Notes: generated from the sequence alone by a model not told the origin. DNA of 64,000 nt from Butyricimonas paravirosa (GCF_032878955.1 NZ_CP043839.1:4154001-4218000), one strand, 5' to 3'; counted from the stretch's first letter, positions 42,708 to 52,919 are shown. A program made the numbers and translations.

Positions 42708-42737
42708 TCGCCTCTTGGTTTCATCGTTCTTATTCCT

Positions 42738-42870
42738 TGGGCTATCTTTGCGTTACATCAAAGGTACTCTTTTGGCATAACAATAACACGACATAAATAT
42801 AAGAATGTGCTTATGCTGTGTTATTGTTATGTTGATGCTATGTTTATGATATAGCGAAAGGATAGCCCAA
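42738..42870. repeat. 133-bp nested inverted repeat element
   Basis: An outer pair (TTGGGCTATCTTTGCG at 42738-42752 and CGAAAGGATAGCCCAA at 42855-42870, imperfect) encloses a 14-bp perfect inner pair (CATAACAATAACAC at 42776-42789 and 42818-42831). It has no gene and lies between convergent GH3 and GH29 genes. Confidence 0.65.
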
Positions 42871-42942
42871 TCATGAATCAAGGGGAGCTTAGGGGTAATC
42901 CCATGTTATATTCTTTCCGATGAACAGGTTTTTTGACCGCTA

Positions 42943-44238
42943 TTATCGGTAAGTGATTTCAACAACATGATCTATGTCCGTGGGGACACTTCCCAGTTGT
43001 AGCAAGATTCCTTCTTTTGTTTTGGTGTATTTCACCGGAGTTTTATCCTTGAAATGCACGATGGTCTTCACTTTTTTATTGGTGATCGGGAGTAAAAGCT
43101 GGTCTTTATTCAAATTTAGAATGTGAACGTAGAGTTTATTTCCTTTTTGGGTCGTGACTCCCCAGTCTTGGTGAGGGATGGTTCCGGCACGGGTTCCTTG
43201 GATAGTTTCACCATAGGTGCGCATCCATTCTCCGATTTCTTTCAAGTGCGTAACTGATCCTTCGGGGAAATCTCCACCCGGACGGGGGCCCACGTTTAAT
43301 AATAAGTTTGCATTGTTCCCTGCGGCACCCACCAGCGTGTGGATGAGTTGTTTCGTGGATTTGAAATTTCGGTCGTTGATGTTGTAGCCCCACGTGTTAT
43401 TCATGGTCTCGCAGCTTTCCAACGGTAGGGCGCTGATTTCTGCATCGGCAGAGTACCCGGCTTTGTTTTGTCCCGGTAGATCCCGTTCGAACATTTGGAA
43501 ATCTTCCCCGTCAAAAGGGGCTTTGTGATGGTTATTCCCGATCAGGCATCCCGGTTGAAGGCGGTGGATCAATGTGTATTGTCTTTCCAGTTGCCAGTCC
43601 GCATCGGGTTTATCCCACCAACCGTCGAACCAGATACCACCGATCGGGCCGTAATTGGTAAGTAATTCGGTTAACTGGGCATCCATGAATTTCAAGTAAT
43701 CTTCCCACGTGCCGGAAGGGGTACGACCCGTATTCCGTCCCGTGCGTCCCCACGGATAATAATCCGGACGGTGCCAGTCAATATGGGAATAGTAGAAGAA
43801 TAATTTAAGCCCGTGTTTCTGGCAGGCCTCGGCCAATTCCTTGATAACATCCCGTTTGAAAGGGGTAGCCTTGACAATATTGTAATCTGATTGTTTCGTG
43901 TCGAACATCGAGAATCCATCGTGATGGCGGGAGGTAAAACAGATGTATTTCATGCCGGCGTCCTTGGCGATGCGGACCCACTCGTCGGCATTGAATTTGG
44001 AGGGGTAGAACCCGTCAGCCAGTTTTTGGTACTCCGCCTCGTTCAGGCTTTTATTGGTTAACACCCATTCGCCGTCGGCCAGCATGCTGTATATTCCCCA
44101 GTGGATGAACATACCGAACTTGGCATCCCGGAACCATTCCCGGTTGGTAAGGTTTTCTTGTGAAGGAACGTATTTCTCTTGGGCAGAGCAAAATACGACG
44201 GTTAATAATAAGAGCGTGGTAATGAATGTATTTTTCAT
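42943..44238 (-). CDS. Secreted alpha-L-fucosidase, GH29 family
   Basis: The 431-residue enzyme has a signal peptide (MKNTFITTLLLLTVVFCSAQ) and the GH29 barrel. Visible parts are FGMFIHWGIYSM, the active-site TSRHHDGFSMFDT block, and the nucleophile Asp205 in GGIWFDGWWD. It removes alpha-linked fucose, for instance from mucin or milk glycans, in the periplasm or at the surface. The length is near that of short GH29 enzymes with a small C-terminal beta domain. It is convergent with the GH3 gene, and the two may act on related glycans, though no SusC/D pair is attached. Confidence 0.94.
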   Translation of the reverse strand: MKNTFITTLLLLTVVFCSAQEKYVPSQENLTNREWFRDAKFGMFIHWGIYSMLADGEWVLTNKSLNEAEYQKLADGFYPSKFNADEWVRIAKDAGMKYICFTSRHHDGFSMFDTKQSDYNIVKATPFKRDVIKELAEACQKHGLKLFFYYSHIDWHRPDYYPWGRTGRNTGRTPSGTWEDYLKFMDAQLTELLTNYGPIGGIWFDGWWDKPDADWQLERQYTLIHRLQPGCLIGNNHHKAPFDGEDFQMFERDLPGQNKAGYSADAEISALPLESCETMNNTWGYNINDRNFKSTKQLIHTLVGAAGNNANLLLNVGPRPGGDFPEGSVTHLKEIGEWMRTYGETIQGTRAGTIPHQDWGVTTQKGNKLYVHILNLNKDQLLLPITNKKVKTIVHFKDKTPVKYTKTKEGILLQLGSVPTDIDHVVEITYR

Positions 44239-44323
44239 GCTAAGGATTAGATTAAATTTCGACGAAAGTAATCAATGTAAAGAAAATGATCAAATATTTA
44301 ACAAATAAAACAGGGAAATATAG

Positions 44324-44352
44324 TTGGATATCCAAAATAAAGAGTACCTTTG
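44324..44352 (+). promoter_or_regulatory. Promoter of RRM protein gene
   Basis: TTG at 44324-44326 and TACCTTTG at 44345-44352 are 18 bases apart, fitting the Bacteroidetes pattern. The leader before the ATG at 44479 would be about 120 bases, long enough for cold- or RNA-based control. Confidence 0.6.
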
Positions 44353-44478
44353 TCCCAGATTGAGTTGAATCCATTGTATTTAAATCACTTTCCTAGCATG
44401 TATTTGTATCGTTAAGTAGACTTTCTTTCATTGTGCAATCTCAATCGTAATTTATTAATCAATTAAAATTTGTACTTG

Positions 44479-44805
44479 ATGAACATTTACATCTCAAATT
44501 TAAGTTATGGCGTTGATGACGCTGATTTGCAAACTTTGTTTGCTGAATACGGTGAAGTTACTTCAGCTAAAGTTATTATGGATCGTGAAACAGGTAGATC
44601 AAGAGGTTTCGGTTTTGTTGAAATCTCAGATGATGCTATGGGACAAAAAGCAATCGATGAGTTGAACGGTGCTGAATATGACGGTAAGGTAATTAACGTT
44701 AACGTGGCTAAACCGAGAGAAGAAAGATCAAACGGTGGAGGTCGCGGAGGATATAACAGAGGTGGCGGAAGTCGCGGAGGTTATAATTCAAATAGAAGAT
44801 ATTAA
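44479..44805 (+). CDS. RNA-binding protein with one RRM domain
   Basis: The 108-residue protein starts at MNIYISNLSYG. It has the RRM motifs RNP2 (IYISNL) and RNP1 (RSRGFGFVEI), followed by a Gly/Arg-rich tail (GGGRGGYNRGGGSRGGYN). Such small RRM proteins bind single-stranded RNA and in Bacteroides are abundant global RNA chaperones. A TTG nine bases earlier is a less likely start. It stands as a single gene with its own promoter, a long leader and a strong terminator. Confidence 0.93.
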   Translation: MNIYISNLSYGVDDADLQTLFAEYGEVTSAKVIMDRETGRSRGFGFVEISDDAMGQKAIDELNGAEYDGKVINVNVAKPREERSNGGGRGGYNRGGGSRGGYNSNRRY

Positions 44806-44812
44806 AACTTCT

Positions 44813-44864
44813 TACCTGCAATTGCTTAAACGCATTTTCGTTTAAGTGATTGCAGGTATTTTTT
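44813..44864 (+). terminator. Strong stem-loop terminator of RRM gene
   Basis: TACCTGCAATTGCTTAAACG pairs with its near-perfect complement at 44839-44858 and is followed by a T-run. Confidence 0.85.
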
Positions 44865-45160
44865 TACACTATATTTTCTTGAAAAATTGTAAGAGGTATA
44901 AATTATTCTCGTTCTAATGGATTTTCTGTCCATACCCTCTTAAATTTTAATCAATTCGTTTTGTTTTCCAAATCAGCAAGTATGATCATTAGGCATTGAT
45001 AGGTTTTCCTATTTTGATGTATATTGTTGGGACTATGTCTGAATGGCCCTATTTTGGTTGATAAATGGATCTGGTGATTGTAAAATAAAATCTATTCTTA
45101 ATTGTGATGTAACACTATTGAAACATTGTGCGCATACTTTCGTGCATCAAAAAATTAAAA

Positions 45161-48100
45161 ATGTTGTCTATGGTGTTTATTTTAAAGAAAAGTTTTATTC
45201 TTTTATTTAGTCTGATGGCTATGACTGTTCAAGCACAAACAGTTATTAAAGGGAAGGTGGTTGATATAAATGATTTACCGCTTGTTGGTGCTAGTGTGTC
45301 TGTAAAAGGCACAACTCTAGGAACGGTTACGGATACCGATGGAAAGTTCATTCTTAAATCTCCGAAAACACTTAAAACTACGGATAAGATTGTCTTCAGT
45401 TATTTGGGATACGAGACAGAAATTGTTTCTTATCACGGGAAGAATACTGAGTGGATCATCCGGTTGAATGAAAAAAACGTTGCCTTGAATGATGTCGTTG
45501 TAACGGCATTGGGGATTAAAAGAAATGAACGAGGATTAGGGTATTCGACAAGTAAACTTGATGGAAATGAAATCATGCGTGCGGTTTCTTCTAACTGGTC
45601 ACAAGGTTTGGTTGGAAAGGTGGCCGGGCTTAGTATTAATTCTTCGGGAGGACCATTAGGATCTACGAGAATAGCATTGCGCGGGGATGTTTCGTTGAAT
45701 CAAGGGGGAAACAATGCATTGATTGTCGTGGACGGGGTTCCCATGAGTGCCCCCATGATTAACACGGGAAATGCGCAAAGTGCATCCGGAGAAGCCTCAA
45801 TAGATTTTGGAAATGGCTTTTCAGACTTGAATCCGGAGGATATTGAGAGTATCCAGATTTTGAAAGGAGCCAGTGCAACCGCTTTATATGGTTCCCGTGC
45901 AGCTAATGGGGTGATAATGGTTACCACCAAAAATGGAAATGAACAGGAAAAAAGATTAGGAGTTACTTTCACGTCAAACACGAGTATTGAAAATGTGTTA
46001 ATGTGGCCGGATTATCAATATGAATTCGGACAAGGACAACCAAGTAATATAGGGCCAGAAGGTAGTGTTTACGAGGGACAACAATACTATTCCTACGGGG
46101 ATTTCCCAGATGGTTCAATCAGTGGAACAAGCGGGACAAGTAGCGCTTACGGGCCGAGATTTGAAAATCAGTTGTTTTATCAGTATGATAAGGGAAAACA
46201 AGACCGAGGAGATAATGCAACTCCGTGGAGAGCTTATAAAGATAACCGCAAGGACCTATTCCGTTTGGGGTATACGACCACGAATTCTCTCGCCGTTTCG
46301 GGGAAAAATGATAGGGGATCACTGAGGGCATCTTTAACATATATGAAAAATAACTGGATTCTTCCTAACACGGGATTTGAACGTGTTACGGCAACAATCT
46401 CCGGTATGCAAAAGGTTTCCAGGTTGTTGAGCGTTAATTACCGGACCAGTTATACGTGGCGACAGAGTGATAATCTTCCGGCATTAGGTTATAGTAGTAA
46501 TTCGATCTCTTATTTTTTGATTTTTCAGAATCCCAATGTTAATTTGGATTGGTATCGCCCGATGTGGAAAAAGGGAGAGGAAAATGTTACTCAATTACAA
46601 CCTTTCAGCAAGCTTATCGGGAATCCATACGTGACTTTGTACGAGTCGTTGAACCCGACGGAAAAGCATGCGACTATATCCATGATTTCAGCTAATTTGA
46701 AACTCAGTAATCATTTTGATTTTATGGTTCGTTCGGCTTTGCAGATGGAGATAGATATGCGTGAACAGCACCGTCCGATGAGTGATGTGATTTATCCCAA
46801 AGGGTATTTTAAAAAGCAAAATATATTCAATTATGAATTGAATAGTGATATTTTATTGACGTATCACAATAGTTTCCTTGATGGAGTTACGCTGAATGCT
46901 GCTGTGGGAGGTAACATGATGACCTCTAAATTGGATATGTTATCTAATGCTGCCAACGGGTTAATCACCCCTGGTGTTTATAAACTTGCGAATGCGATTT
47001 CAGCCATTGAATTTAATCAGAAGATTCTTAATAAAAGGGTGAATAGTGTTTATTTCACGGCTAATCTTGCTTATAAAAATAAGTTATTCTTGGATATTAG
47101 TGGACGGAACGATTGGTCTTCGACTTTACCGGAAAGGAATAATTCTTTTTTCTATTCTTCTGTTTCGGCAAGTGTTTTATTTAATGAATGGTTTAATATG
47201 CCTCGGGAAATTAACTTGTTGAAGTTAAGAGCTTCATGGGCACAGGTCGGAAATGATACTGATCCTTATAAAACTTCTCGGTATTACGAGACGACTAATT
47301 TTGCCGGTTCTGTAAAACTCCCGACGACTTTGTTTAATGCTGATTTTAAACCTGAGATTTCAACCAATTATGAGGTTGGAATGGATATAAGGACATTTGG
47401 AAACCGTTTGAATGTAGACTTCGCGTATTATTACAACCGGACAAAGAATCAGATTTTGGATGCCCCTATGGACCCGACAACCGGTTATTCCAAAGCGACA
47501 ATAAATTCGGGAACCGTGCAGAATATGGGATTCGAAGTGGCATTAAATTTTATTCCTGTGATTACAAATGATTTCAGATGGACGAGTAGGGTCAACTGGT
47601 CGAAGAATAAAAATAAGATCTTGTCTTTATCAAAAAGTGCAGATGAAAACCAGTTGATCAGTAAGATCGGAGGTGCTTCTATTATCGGGAGAGTTGGCGG
47701 AACGATTGGTGATATTTGGGGATATAAATTGAAAAGGACGACGGATGGACAGGTGATTGTCGATGCTTCCGGACTTCCTGTAACAACGGATGAGATTGAG
47801 TATGTAGGTTGTGCTTATCCCGGTTGGAAGGCTGGTTGGTACAACGAGTTCAAGTATAAAAATTTCACTCTTGGTATATTACTTGACGGACAACATGGAG
47901 GAAAAATATATTCAACAACAAATGCAAAATTAGGTATTCAAGGGAAAAGTAAAGCTACTTTGAACGGGCGTTTACCTGGCACACCTCTTTATATTTCCGG
48001 TGATGATTCCCGTTTAGCTCAAGCTGGTTTGCTACCGATGGGTGGAACGTATATCATTGCCCCGGGCGTGGTCGCAAATTCGGATGGATCTTATACCCCG

Positions 48101-48424
48101 AACACGAAACCTGTTACGGCACAAGTGTATTATGGCGAGTATTATAAAGTGGAGAACGTGGAAACGAACTTGTTTGATGCTTCATTTTTAAAAATTCGGG
48201 AAGTTCGTTTGGAATATGTTTTTACGAAAAGACAACTGCGAAAAACCCCGTTAAGTTCAGCATCGATCGCTTTGTACGGGAGAAATCTTTTCTGTTTTAC
48301 GGATTACCCGGTATTCGATCCGGAAACTGGGGCTCTGAATGGTGGAAATATCGTGCCTGGTGTTGAGGCTGGTTCTTTACCCACGACCCGTTCAATGGGT
48401 GTAAGTTTAAATGTGAGTTTTTAA
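45161..48424 (+). CDS. SusC/RagA-type TonB-dependent transporter
   Basis: The protein (1087 residues from the ATG at 45161; an upstream start would add 11 residues before the signal peptide) has a signal peptide ending in MTVQAQT. A carboxypeptidase-D-like beta domain follows (VVDINDLPLVGASVSVKG), then the TonB plug with the family motif around SIQILKGASATALYGSRAANGV, and a 22-strand outer-membrane barrel. It imports large nutrients across the outer membrane using TonB energy. It has no STN domain, so unlike the transporter at 54140 it is probably not controlled by FecR/ECF signalling. The SusD partner follows after 20 bases. Confidence 0.95.
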   Translation: MLSMVFILKKSFILLFSLMAMTVQAQTVIKGKVVDINDLPLVGASVSVKGTTLGTVTDTDGKFILKSPKTLKTTDKIVFSYLGYETEIVSYHGKNTEWIIRLNEKNVALNDVVVTALGIKRNERGLGYSTSKLDGNEIMRAVSSNWSQGLVGKVAGLSINSSGGPLGSTRIALRGDVSLNQGGNNALIVVDGVPMSAPMINTGNAQSASGEASIDFGNGFSDLNPEDIESIQILKGASATALYGSRAANGVIMVTTKNGNEQEKRLGVTFTSNTSIENVLMWPDYQYEFGQGQPSNIGPEGSVYEGQQYYSYGDFPDGSISGTSGTSSAYGPRFENQLFYQYDKGKQDRGDNATPWRAYKDNRKDLFRLGYTTTNSLAVSGKNDRGSLRASLTYMKNNWILPNTGFERVTATISGMQKVSRLLSVNYRTSYTWRQSDNLPALGYSSNSISYFLIFQNPNVNLDWYRPMWKKGEENVTQLQPFSKLIGNPYVTLYESLNPTEKHATISMISANLKLSNHFDFMVRSALQMEIDMREQHRPMSDVIYPKGYFKKQNIFNYELNSDILLTYHNSFLDGVTLNAAVGGNMMTSKLDMLSNAANGLITPGVYKLANAISAIEFNQKILNKRVNSVYFTANLAYKNKLFLDISGRNDWSSTLPERNNSFFYSSVSASVLFNEWFNMPREINLLKLRASWAQVGNDTDPYKTSRYYETTNFAGSVKLPTTLFNADFKPEISTNYEVGMDIRTFGNRLNVDFAYYYNRTKNQILDAPMDPTTGYSKATINSGTVQNMGFEVALNFIPVITNDFRWTSRVNWSKNKNKILSLSKSADENQLISKIGGASIIGRVGGTIGDIWGYKLKRTTDGQVIVDASGLPVTTDEIEYVGCAYPGWKAGWYNEFKYKNFTLGILLDGQHGGKIYSTTNAKLGIQGKSKATLNGRLPGTPLYISGDDSRLAQAGLLPMGGTYIIAPGVVANSDGSYTPNTKPVTAQVYYGEYYKVENVETNLFDASFLKIREVRLEYVFTKRQLRKTPLSSASIALYGRNLFCFTDYPVFDPETGALNGGNIVPGVEAGSLPTTRSMGVSLNVSF

Positions 48425-48444
48425 TCTGACAAAATAATACGTAC

Positions 48445-49869
48445 ATGAAAAAAAGTATTCGGAATATTTTATTGGGAGGAATTTTTATAGGAGGACTGTT
48501 TTCAGCATGTACTCCATTCGAGAAGTTGAACACGGACCCGACTCGACTTAATGAAGCTAATCCTGGTTCGTTTCTCGATCCGATCTTGTATAATGTATCT
48601 TCTTTTAGCTGGAAACGTTTTAATAACTATACTTACGAGTTGATGGGAAACATTATTTCTTATCGTAATACGAATGATATAGGCTGGTGGTATGTTTCTG
48701 ATAGTGAAGGTGACGGTAGCTGGAGTACTTATTATCAATGGTTGGCAAATGCGAAAGCTATGGAAAAAGAGGCTGAAAAACTTGGAGAGGTCAATTATCA
48801 GGCTGTGTCTAAAGTATTACAAAGTTATATGTTTGATGTGTTAGTTTCTGCTTTCGGGGATGTACCGATGGAGGAGGCATGTCGCGGAGACGAGCAATTA
48901 TATTATCCGGTTTTCGATAAACAACTGGCCATATATAAAAATATATTACAAGAATTGGAAACGGCTAATATTTTGTTTGATGTATCTGGTAGTCTGAAGT
49001 ATAATACTTCGGGAGATATGCTTTACAAGACGGTCGACGGCGAGGGGATTCTCAAATGGAAAAAATTTTGTAATTCGTTGCGCTTGCGTGTTCTTCTGAA
49101 AATGTTGAATGTCGCGGAATATGATGCTAGAAGTGAAATACAAAAAATGATCAATACCCCTGAAATGTATCCTGTATTTGAGTCTAATAGCGATGCGGCA
49201 TTAGTTGAGATTTCCGGGGTTTATCCCCAGGAGGCTCCTCTTAATAGGGCTAATGATTTTACTTCTTATCGGGCTTGTTCGGAATTTCTTGTTAACACGT
49301 TGAAATCATGGAATGATCCGAGACTTCCTTTGTTCGTGTCTAAACAGAAGGATGACTACATCGGGTGGCCTGCGGGTTTTGCTATACAACCGGCAGGAAA
49401 GGCTTCGACTCCCAATAAGGCACTGGCCGTTGCCCCGATGAAATTACCATTAATGTCTTATGCAGAGTTGGAATTGATTAAGGCCGAATTGGCCCAGAAA
49501 GGCATCGTAACATTAGATGAACGGATAGCTTATGAAAACGGGGTAAGAGCTTCTATCGAACAGTGGGGAGGTGAAATTCCGGAAGGGTATTTTAATAATC
49601 CGGTAGCAGGCTATGACGGGACCTTGGAAAGAATTATGCTGCAAAAATATTTCGCCTTGTATTTTTGTGATTATCAGCAATGGTTTGAATATAATCGAAC
49701 GGGTTTACCCGCAATTCCTAAGGGGGACGGTATTCCCAAAGATCAGGAAATTCCCCGTCGTTTTAAATATCCGTCTGTTTTACAGAGAACAAATATGAAA
49801 AATTATCAGGCTGCGAAAGAGTCTATGGGAGGCGATGATTTGACGATAAAACTTATTTGGCAACAATAA
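48445..49869 (+). CDS. SusD/RagB-type nutrient-binding lipoprotein
   Basis: The 474-residue protein has a lipoprotein signal (ILLGGIFIGGLFSAC) and the SusD/RagB helical fold, visible in TPFEKLNTDPTRLNEANPG, in the TPR-like region around VLQSYMFDVLVSAFGDVPM, and in the C-terminal LPLMSYAELELIKAELAQ. It belongs to the SusD-like group often paired with transporters for peptides or glycans and forms a lid on the SusC barrel. The ligand is unknown; the phosphoesterase two genes downstream hints at a phosphorylated compound. Confidence 0.94.
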   Translation: MKKSIRNILLGGIFIGGLFSACTPFEKLNTDPTRLNEANPGSFLDPILYNVSSFSWKRFNNYTYELMGNIISYRNTNDIGWWYVSDSEGDGSWSTYYQWLANAKAMEKEAEKLGEVNYQAVSKVLQSYMFDVLVSAFGDVPMEEACRGDEQLYYPVFDKQLAIYKNILQELETANILFDVSGSLKYNTSGDMLYKTVDGEGILKWKKFCNSLRLRVLLKMLNVAEYDARSEIQKMINTPEMYPVFESNSDAALVEISGVYPQEAPLNRANDFTSYRACSEFLVNTLKSWNDPRLPLFVSKQKDDYIGWPAGFAIQPAGKASTPNKALAVAPMKLPLMSYAELELIKAELAQKGIVTLDERIAYENGVRASIEQWGGEIPEGYFNNPVAGYDGTLERIMLQKYFALYFCDYQQWFEYNRTGLPAIPKGDGIPKDQEIPRRFKYPSVLQRTNMKNYQAAKESMGGDDLTIKLIWQQ

Positions 49870-49878
49870 AAATAGAAT

Positions 49879-50412
49879 ATGAATACAAGAGTGATTATTA
49901 TTTGTGTTTTAGGATTGTTATATCCTTATTGTGGTTTTGGTCAGGCGTTAAATGCGATTTCAGGAAAGGAATCCCTTGTACATACCGGGGCTGGTTCTGA
50001 GAAAACTGAAAAAGAAAAATACGTGTATCATGTATATGAAACGACGAGTAAGGTAGCATTTGAAATACCTCATTATTTGGGAGAGCCTTGTACGGAAAAG
50101 TGGAGTAGATTTCAAGCTAATTACACTCGTACATACGATCAGAATGTCGGTTTTTCCAGCACGACAGTAGAATTTGCCAAACCAGCTATTTATCATGCTG
50201 TTAATAAGATAAATAAATATATCGTGAAAGCAGTCAAGAAAAAAAATGTAACGAGAGAGGAAGCCATTCGTTTACTGAGTCACGTGCTGGACTGTGCGAA
50301 CACGCTTTTATATGAAGACGATACAACTCAATTGGAGAAAAGTCTGGCTTCAACAAAAGAACCGGAACTGTTAATTAAAATATTCAAGCAAATCAAGCTT
50401 GTTAAAGCGTAA
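49879..50412 (+). CDS. Secreted hypothetical protein in Sus locus
   Basis: The 177-residue protein has a signal peptide (MNTRVIIICVLGLLYPYCGFGQ) and a helical mature part with no domain I recognise. It lies 9 bases after susD and 38 before the phosphoesterase start, so it is part of the operon. It could be a periplasmic or surface accessory of this uptake system. There are no membrane helices beyond the signal and no catalytic motif. Confidence 0.6.
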   Translation: MNTRVIIICVLGLLYPYCGFGQALNAISGKESLVHTGAGSEKTEKEKYVYHVYETTSKVAFEIPHYLGEPCTEKWSRFQANYTRTYDQNVGFSSTTVEFAKPAIYHAVNKINKYIVKAVKKKNVTREEAIRLLSHVLDCANTLLYEDDTTQLEKSLASTKEPELLIKIFKQIKLVKA

Positions 50413-50450
50413 TAAGTGATAGATTGTTATATAACGTAATAAGTTTTAGA

Positions 50451-51848
50451 ATGATGAAAACATTGAAATTATTATTGTTCTCTTGGATCAGTATGTTTAG
50501 TTTTTGTGCTGTTGGTCAGACGGAAGTAAACATAAAGGGTAAAGTGATGGATTTACAACATCGTCCTATTCCGGGGGTTATTGTAAATAATGGTATAAAT
50601 TTTACGATTACCGATCAAAAAGGGGCATATCATTTGCTTACCGATACTGCTAAATGCCGTTATGTCAGGATTACCGTGCCTTCTAATTGTCATGTACCGG
50701 TTAACGAGCTTAATTTGATAGAATTTTACAAGCCAATTGAAAAGCAAAATTTGTCTACTTCGTATGATTTTATTTTGAAAAAAAGGGAACAGGCTACAGG
50801 GAAATTCACGTATCTGGTTTTTTCTGATCCCCAACCTAAAGATGATTTTCATTTTGTTCGTTTTTTCACGGAGACAGTACCCGACGTGAAAAAATTTTTG
50901 AGTACAATAAAAGGAGAGGTTTATGGTTTTGTCGAGGGGGATATCGTGAGTGATGCATTACATTTATACCCGTTGTATACCAGTGCCGTTGCATCATGGA
51001 ATATTCCGATGATGCATGTTATAGGGAATCATGATTTTGATAAACGGTATGCAGAGGCTGGCCGGACTCTTGATAAAACGAAAGGTTATGGCGAACAAAC
51101 GTACGAGGCTTTCTTTGGACCGACTGATTATTCTTTGAATATCGGGAATATTCATGTTATTTGTATGAAAGATATTGAGTATTTAGGGGATAAAAAGTAT
51201 TATACACAATTAACGGCAGAACAGTTGGAATGGCTGAAGAAAGATTTGAGTTACGTGAAAACCGGAACGACTGTATTTTTAAACGTACATGCTCCTATAT
51301 TTAATATTGCAAATTCCAAGCAAGTATTGGATGTCCTCAAAGATTATAATGTACATATTTTTTCCGGGCATACGCATTTTCATAAAAATGAGATTCTGGC
51401 GGAAAATATTTACGAGCATAATGTGGGGGCAGTATGTGGATTCCACTGGCAGGGAAATGCGAGTCGATGTGGAACCCCGAATGGATTTATGAGTGTTGAG
51501 GTTGACGGGAATAATGTCCAATGGCATTTTAAATCAACCGGGCATGATTTAGATTATCAATTTAAGGTGTACAGGCCTGGTGAGTTCGATTCTCAACCTG
51601 AATATGTCGTTGCCAATGTTTGGGATTGGGATAATTCCTATAAAGTGAGATGGTATGAAGACGGTGTTTTAAAGGGAGATATGGAACAATTTTCGGATAT
51701 AGATCAGGATTTTCTGGATTCTGGTAGAGTGAAGGTTTATAGAACCGATCATTTATTCCGGGTCAAACCTTCGGTTACGGCAAAAAAGATTAAAGTTGAA
51801 GTTATCAACAGATTCGGGGAAACTTATGTGAAAATAGTTAATTTGTAG
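50451..51848 (+). CDS. Secreted calcineurin-like phosphoesterase
   Basis: The 465-residue protein (ATG at 50451) has a signal peptide ending near FCAVGQ and an N-terminal carboxypeptidase-regulatory-like beta domain (VMDLQHRPIPGVIVNNG). The metallophosphatase core follows with its metal motifs SDPQ, EGDIVSD, IGNHDFDK, NVHAPIF and SGHTHFH. A C-terminal beta domain ends the protein. The three-part plan is common in Bacteroidetes metallophosphoesterases that act outside the cytoplasm on phosphate mono- or diesters. It is the last gene of the first Sus operon, before a strong terminator, and probably acts on what the SusCD pair takes up or binds. Confidence 0.92.
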   Translation: MMKTLKLLLFSWISMFSFCAVGQTEVNIKGKVMDLQHRPIPGVIVNNGINFTITDQKGAYHLLTDTAKCRYVRITVPSNCHVPVNELNLIEFYKPIEKQNLSTSYDFILKKREQATGKFTYLVFSDPQPKDDFHFVRFFTETVPDVKKFLSTIKGEVYGFVEGDIVSDALHLYPLYTSAVASWNIPMMHVIGNHDFDKRYAEAGRTLDKTKGYGEQTYEAFFGPTDYSLNIGNIHVICMKDIEYLGDKKYYTQLTAEQLEWLKKDLSYVKTGTTVFLNVHAPIFNIANSKQVLDVLKDYNVHIFSGHTHFHKNEILAENIYEHNVGAVCGFHWQGNASRCGTPNGFMSVEVDGNNVQWHFKSTGHDLDYQFKVYRPGEFDSQPEYVVANVWDWDNSYKVRWYEDGVLKGDMEQFSDIDQDFLDSGRVKVYRTDHLFRVKPSVTAKKIKVEVINRFGETYVKIVNL

Positions 51849-51874
51849 CTTGAGTTTAGTTGAATTTTGAAAAG

Positions 51875-51908
51875 GTCGTGCTTTATTTTGGGGAAAGCAC
51901 GACTTTTT
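51875..51908 (+). terminator. Terminator of first Sus operon
   Basis: GTCGTGCTTT pairs exactly with AAAGCACGAC across a 9-base loop, followed by a T-run. Confidence 0.88.
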
Positions 51909-52196
51909 GTTTTTCGACAATCTGGAGAATGTTTTTGCCATCCGAAACGATTCATTAGGAAAATCTTTTGATATTGGAGAAGAAGTTGACAGATCGCCTT
52001 TTCAATATGCTCTTGAAGTTCTGATTTTGTATAATGTGCCTAGGTGAACAACTTGGTAATTTTGTAGGATCTGTTCTTGGAGTTTGTTACGTGTGTCTAG
52101 TTGTGCCAAATAATTATTCTAGTGGATATCGTATATTCGTGATATTATTTTGGATTATTTTTTCCATCTGATTGTTCGAGAATCCGGATTTTTATA

Positions 52197-52204
52197 TAAG
52201 TTTG
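52197..52204 (+). promoter_or_regulatory. -7 box before ECF sigma gene
   Basis: TAAGTTTG fits TAnnTTTG. A TTG at 52172-52174 is 22 bases upstream. If used, the transcript would start near 52211, which favours the ATG at 52231 as translation start. Confidence 0.5.
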
Positions 52205-52230
52205 TCTCCATGAGTGGTGAGAATTGTATC

Positions 52231-52791
52231 ATGGAAGAAGTTTTCGCTAAAATAAAGAATGGAGACCAAGGGGCATTTGAACAAGTGTTTAGAATGTTCT
52301 ATATGCCATTGTGCGATTATGCAGTCATGATTCTTGGTGATCAGGCGGAGGCAGAAGACGTGGTGCAGGATCTTTTCACGTATCTCTGGAGAAGTCGGCA
52401 GGAGGTTCAGGTGCAGGAGTCCGTGAAATCTTATCTTTTTACTTCGGTACGTTTCCGGGCTTTAAATGTGTTGAAACATAAAATGATAGAGCGAAAACAT
52501 GGGGCGTCATTGATGGCGTTTATTGAAGATCTACAAAATTCCGGTTACTCGGAAGAGGAGATGCAACGTGTGGAGCAAATAAAAGAGGTTTTGCAAACTT
52601 TACCTGCGCAATGTCGGACGGTATTCACAATGAGTTGTTTAGACGGAAAAAAATACAAGGAGATTGCGGATGAATTGGGAATATCGGTGAATACCGTAAA
52701 GTCTCACGTGATGAAAGCGTATCGGGATATTCGAGCTAGGGTAGGTGGAGAACAGTCTCCCGTGTTGCTTTTTATAGCTTTGCAAGGATAA
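52231..52791 (+). CDS. ECF-type RNA polymerase sigma factor
   Basis: The 186-residue protein has region 2 (FRMFYMPLCDYAVMILGDQAEAEDVVQDLFTYLW, in segments) and region 4 with a helix-turn-helix (KYKEIADELGISVNTVKSHVMKA). The MEEVFAKIKNGDQ opening is typical of Bacteroidetes ECF factors linked to FecR anti-sigma proteins. In-frame starts lie upstream at 52210 and 52150; the promoter box at 52197 makes 52231 most likely. It would direct transcription of the downstream SusCD genes when released by the FecR protein encoded next. Confidence 0.93.
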   Translation: MEEVFAKIKNGDQGAFEQVFRMFYMPLCDYAVMILGDQAEAEDVVQDLFTYLWRSRQEVQVQESVKSYLFTSVRFRALNVLKHKMIERKHGASLMAFIEDLQNSGYSEEEMQRVEQIKEVLQTLPAQCRTVFTMSCLDGKKYKEIADELGISVNTVKSHVMKAYRDIRARVGGEQSPVLLFIALQG

Positions 52792-52919
52792 GGATTGATG
52801 GGAGATATTACTCTTGGTAATCAGATTGTTTTTTTATGTGTGATATTTTTTTGAAAAAAGTTCATTTTTAACTCACCTTCTTTTGAAGGATGATTGTCGT
52901 ATAGGAAAATAGATACGAA

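Larger units (their letters stand above)
51849..52230. other. Gap between the two Sus loci
   Basis: The gap holds the terminator at 51875-51908 and the promoter just before the sigma factor gene. In 51909-52190 I see no gene, repeat or clear structure. Confidence 0.6.
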
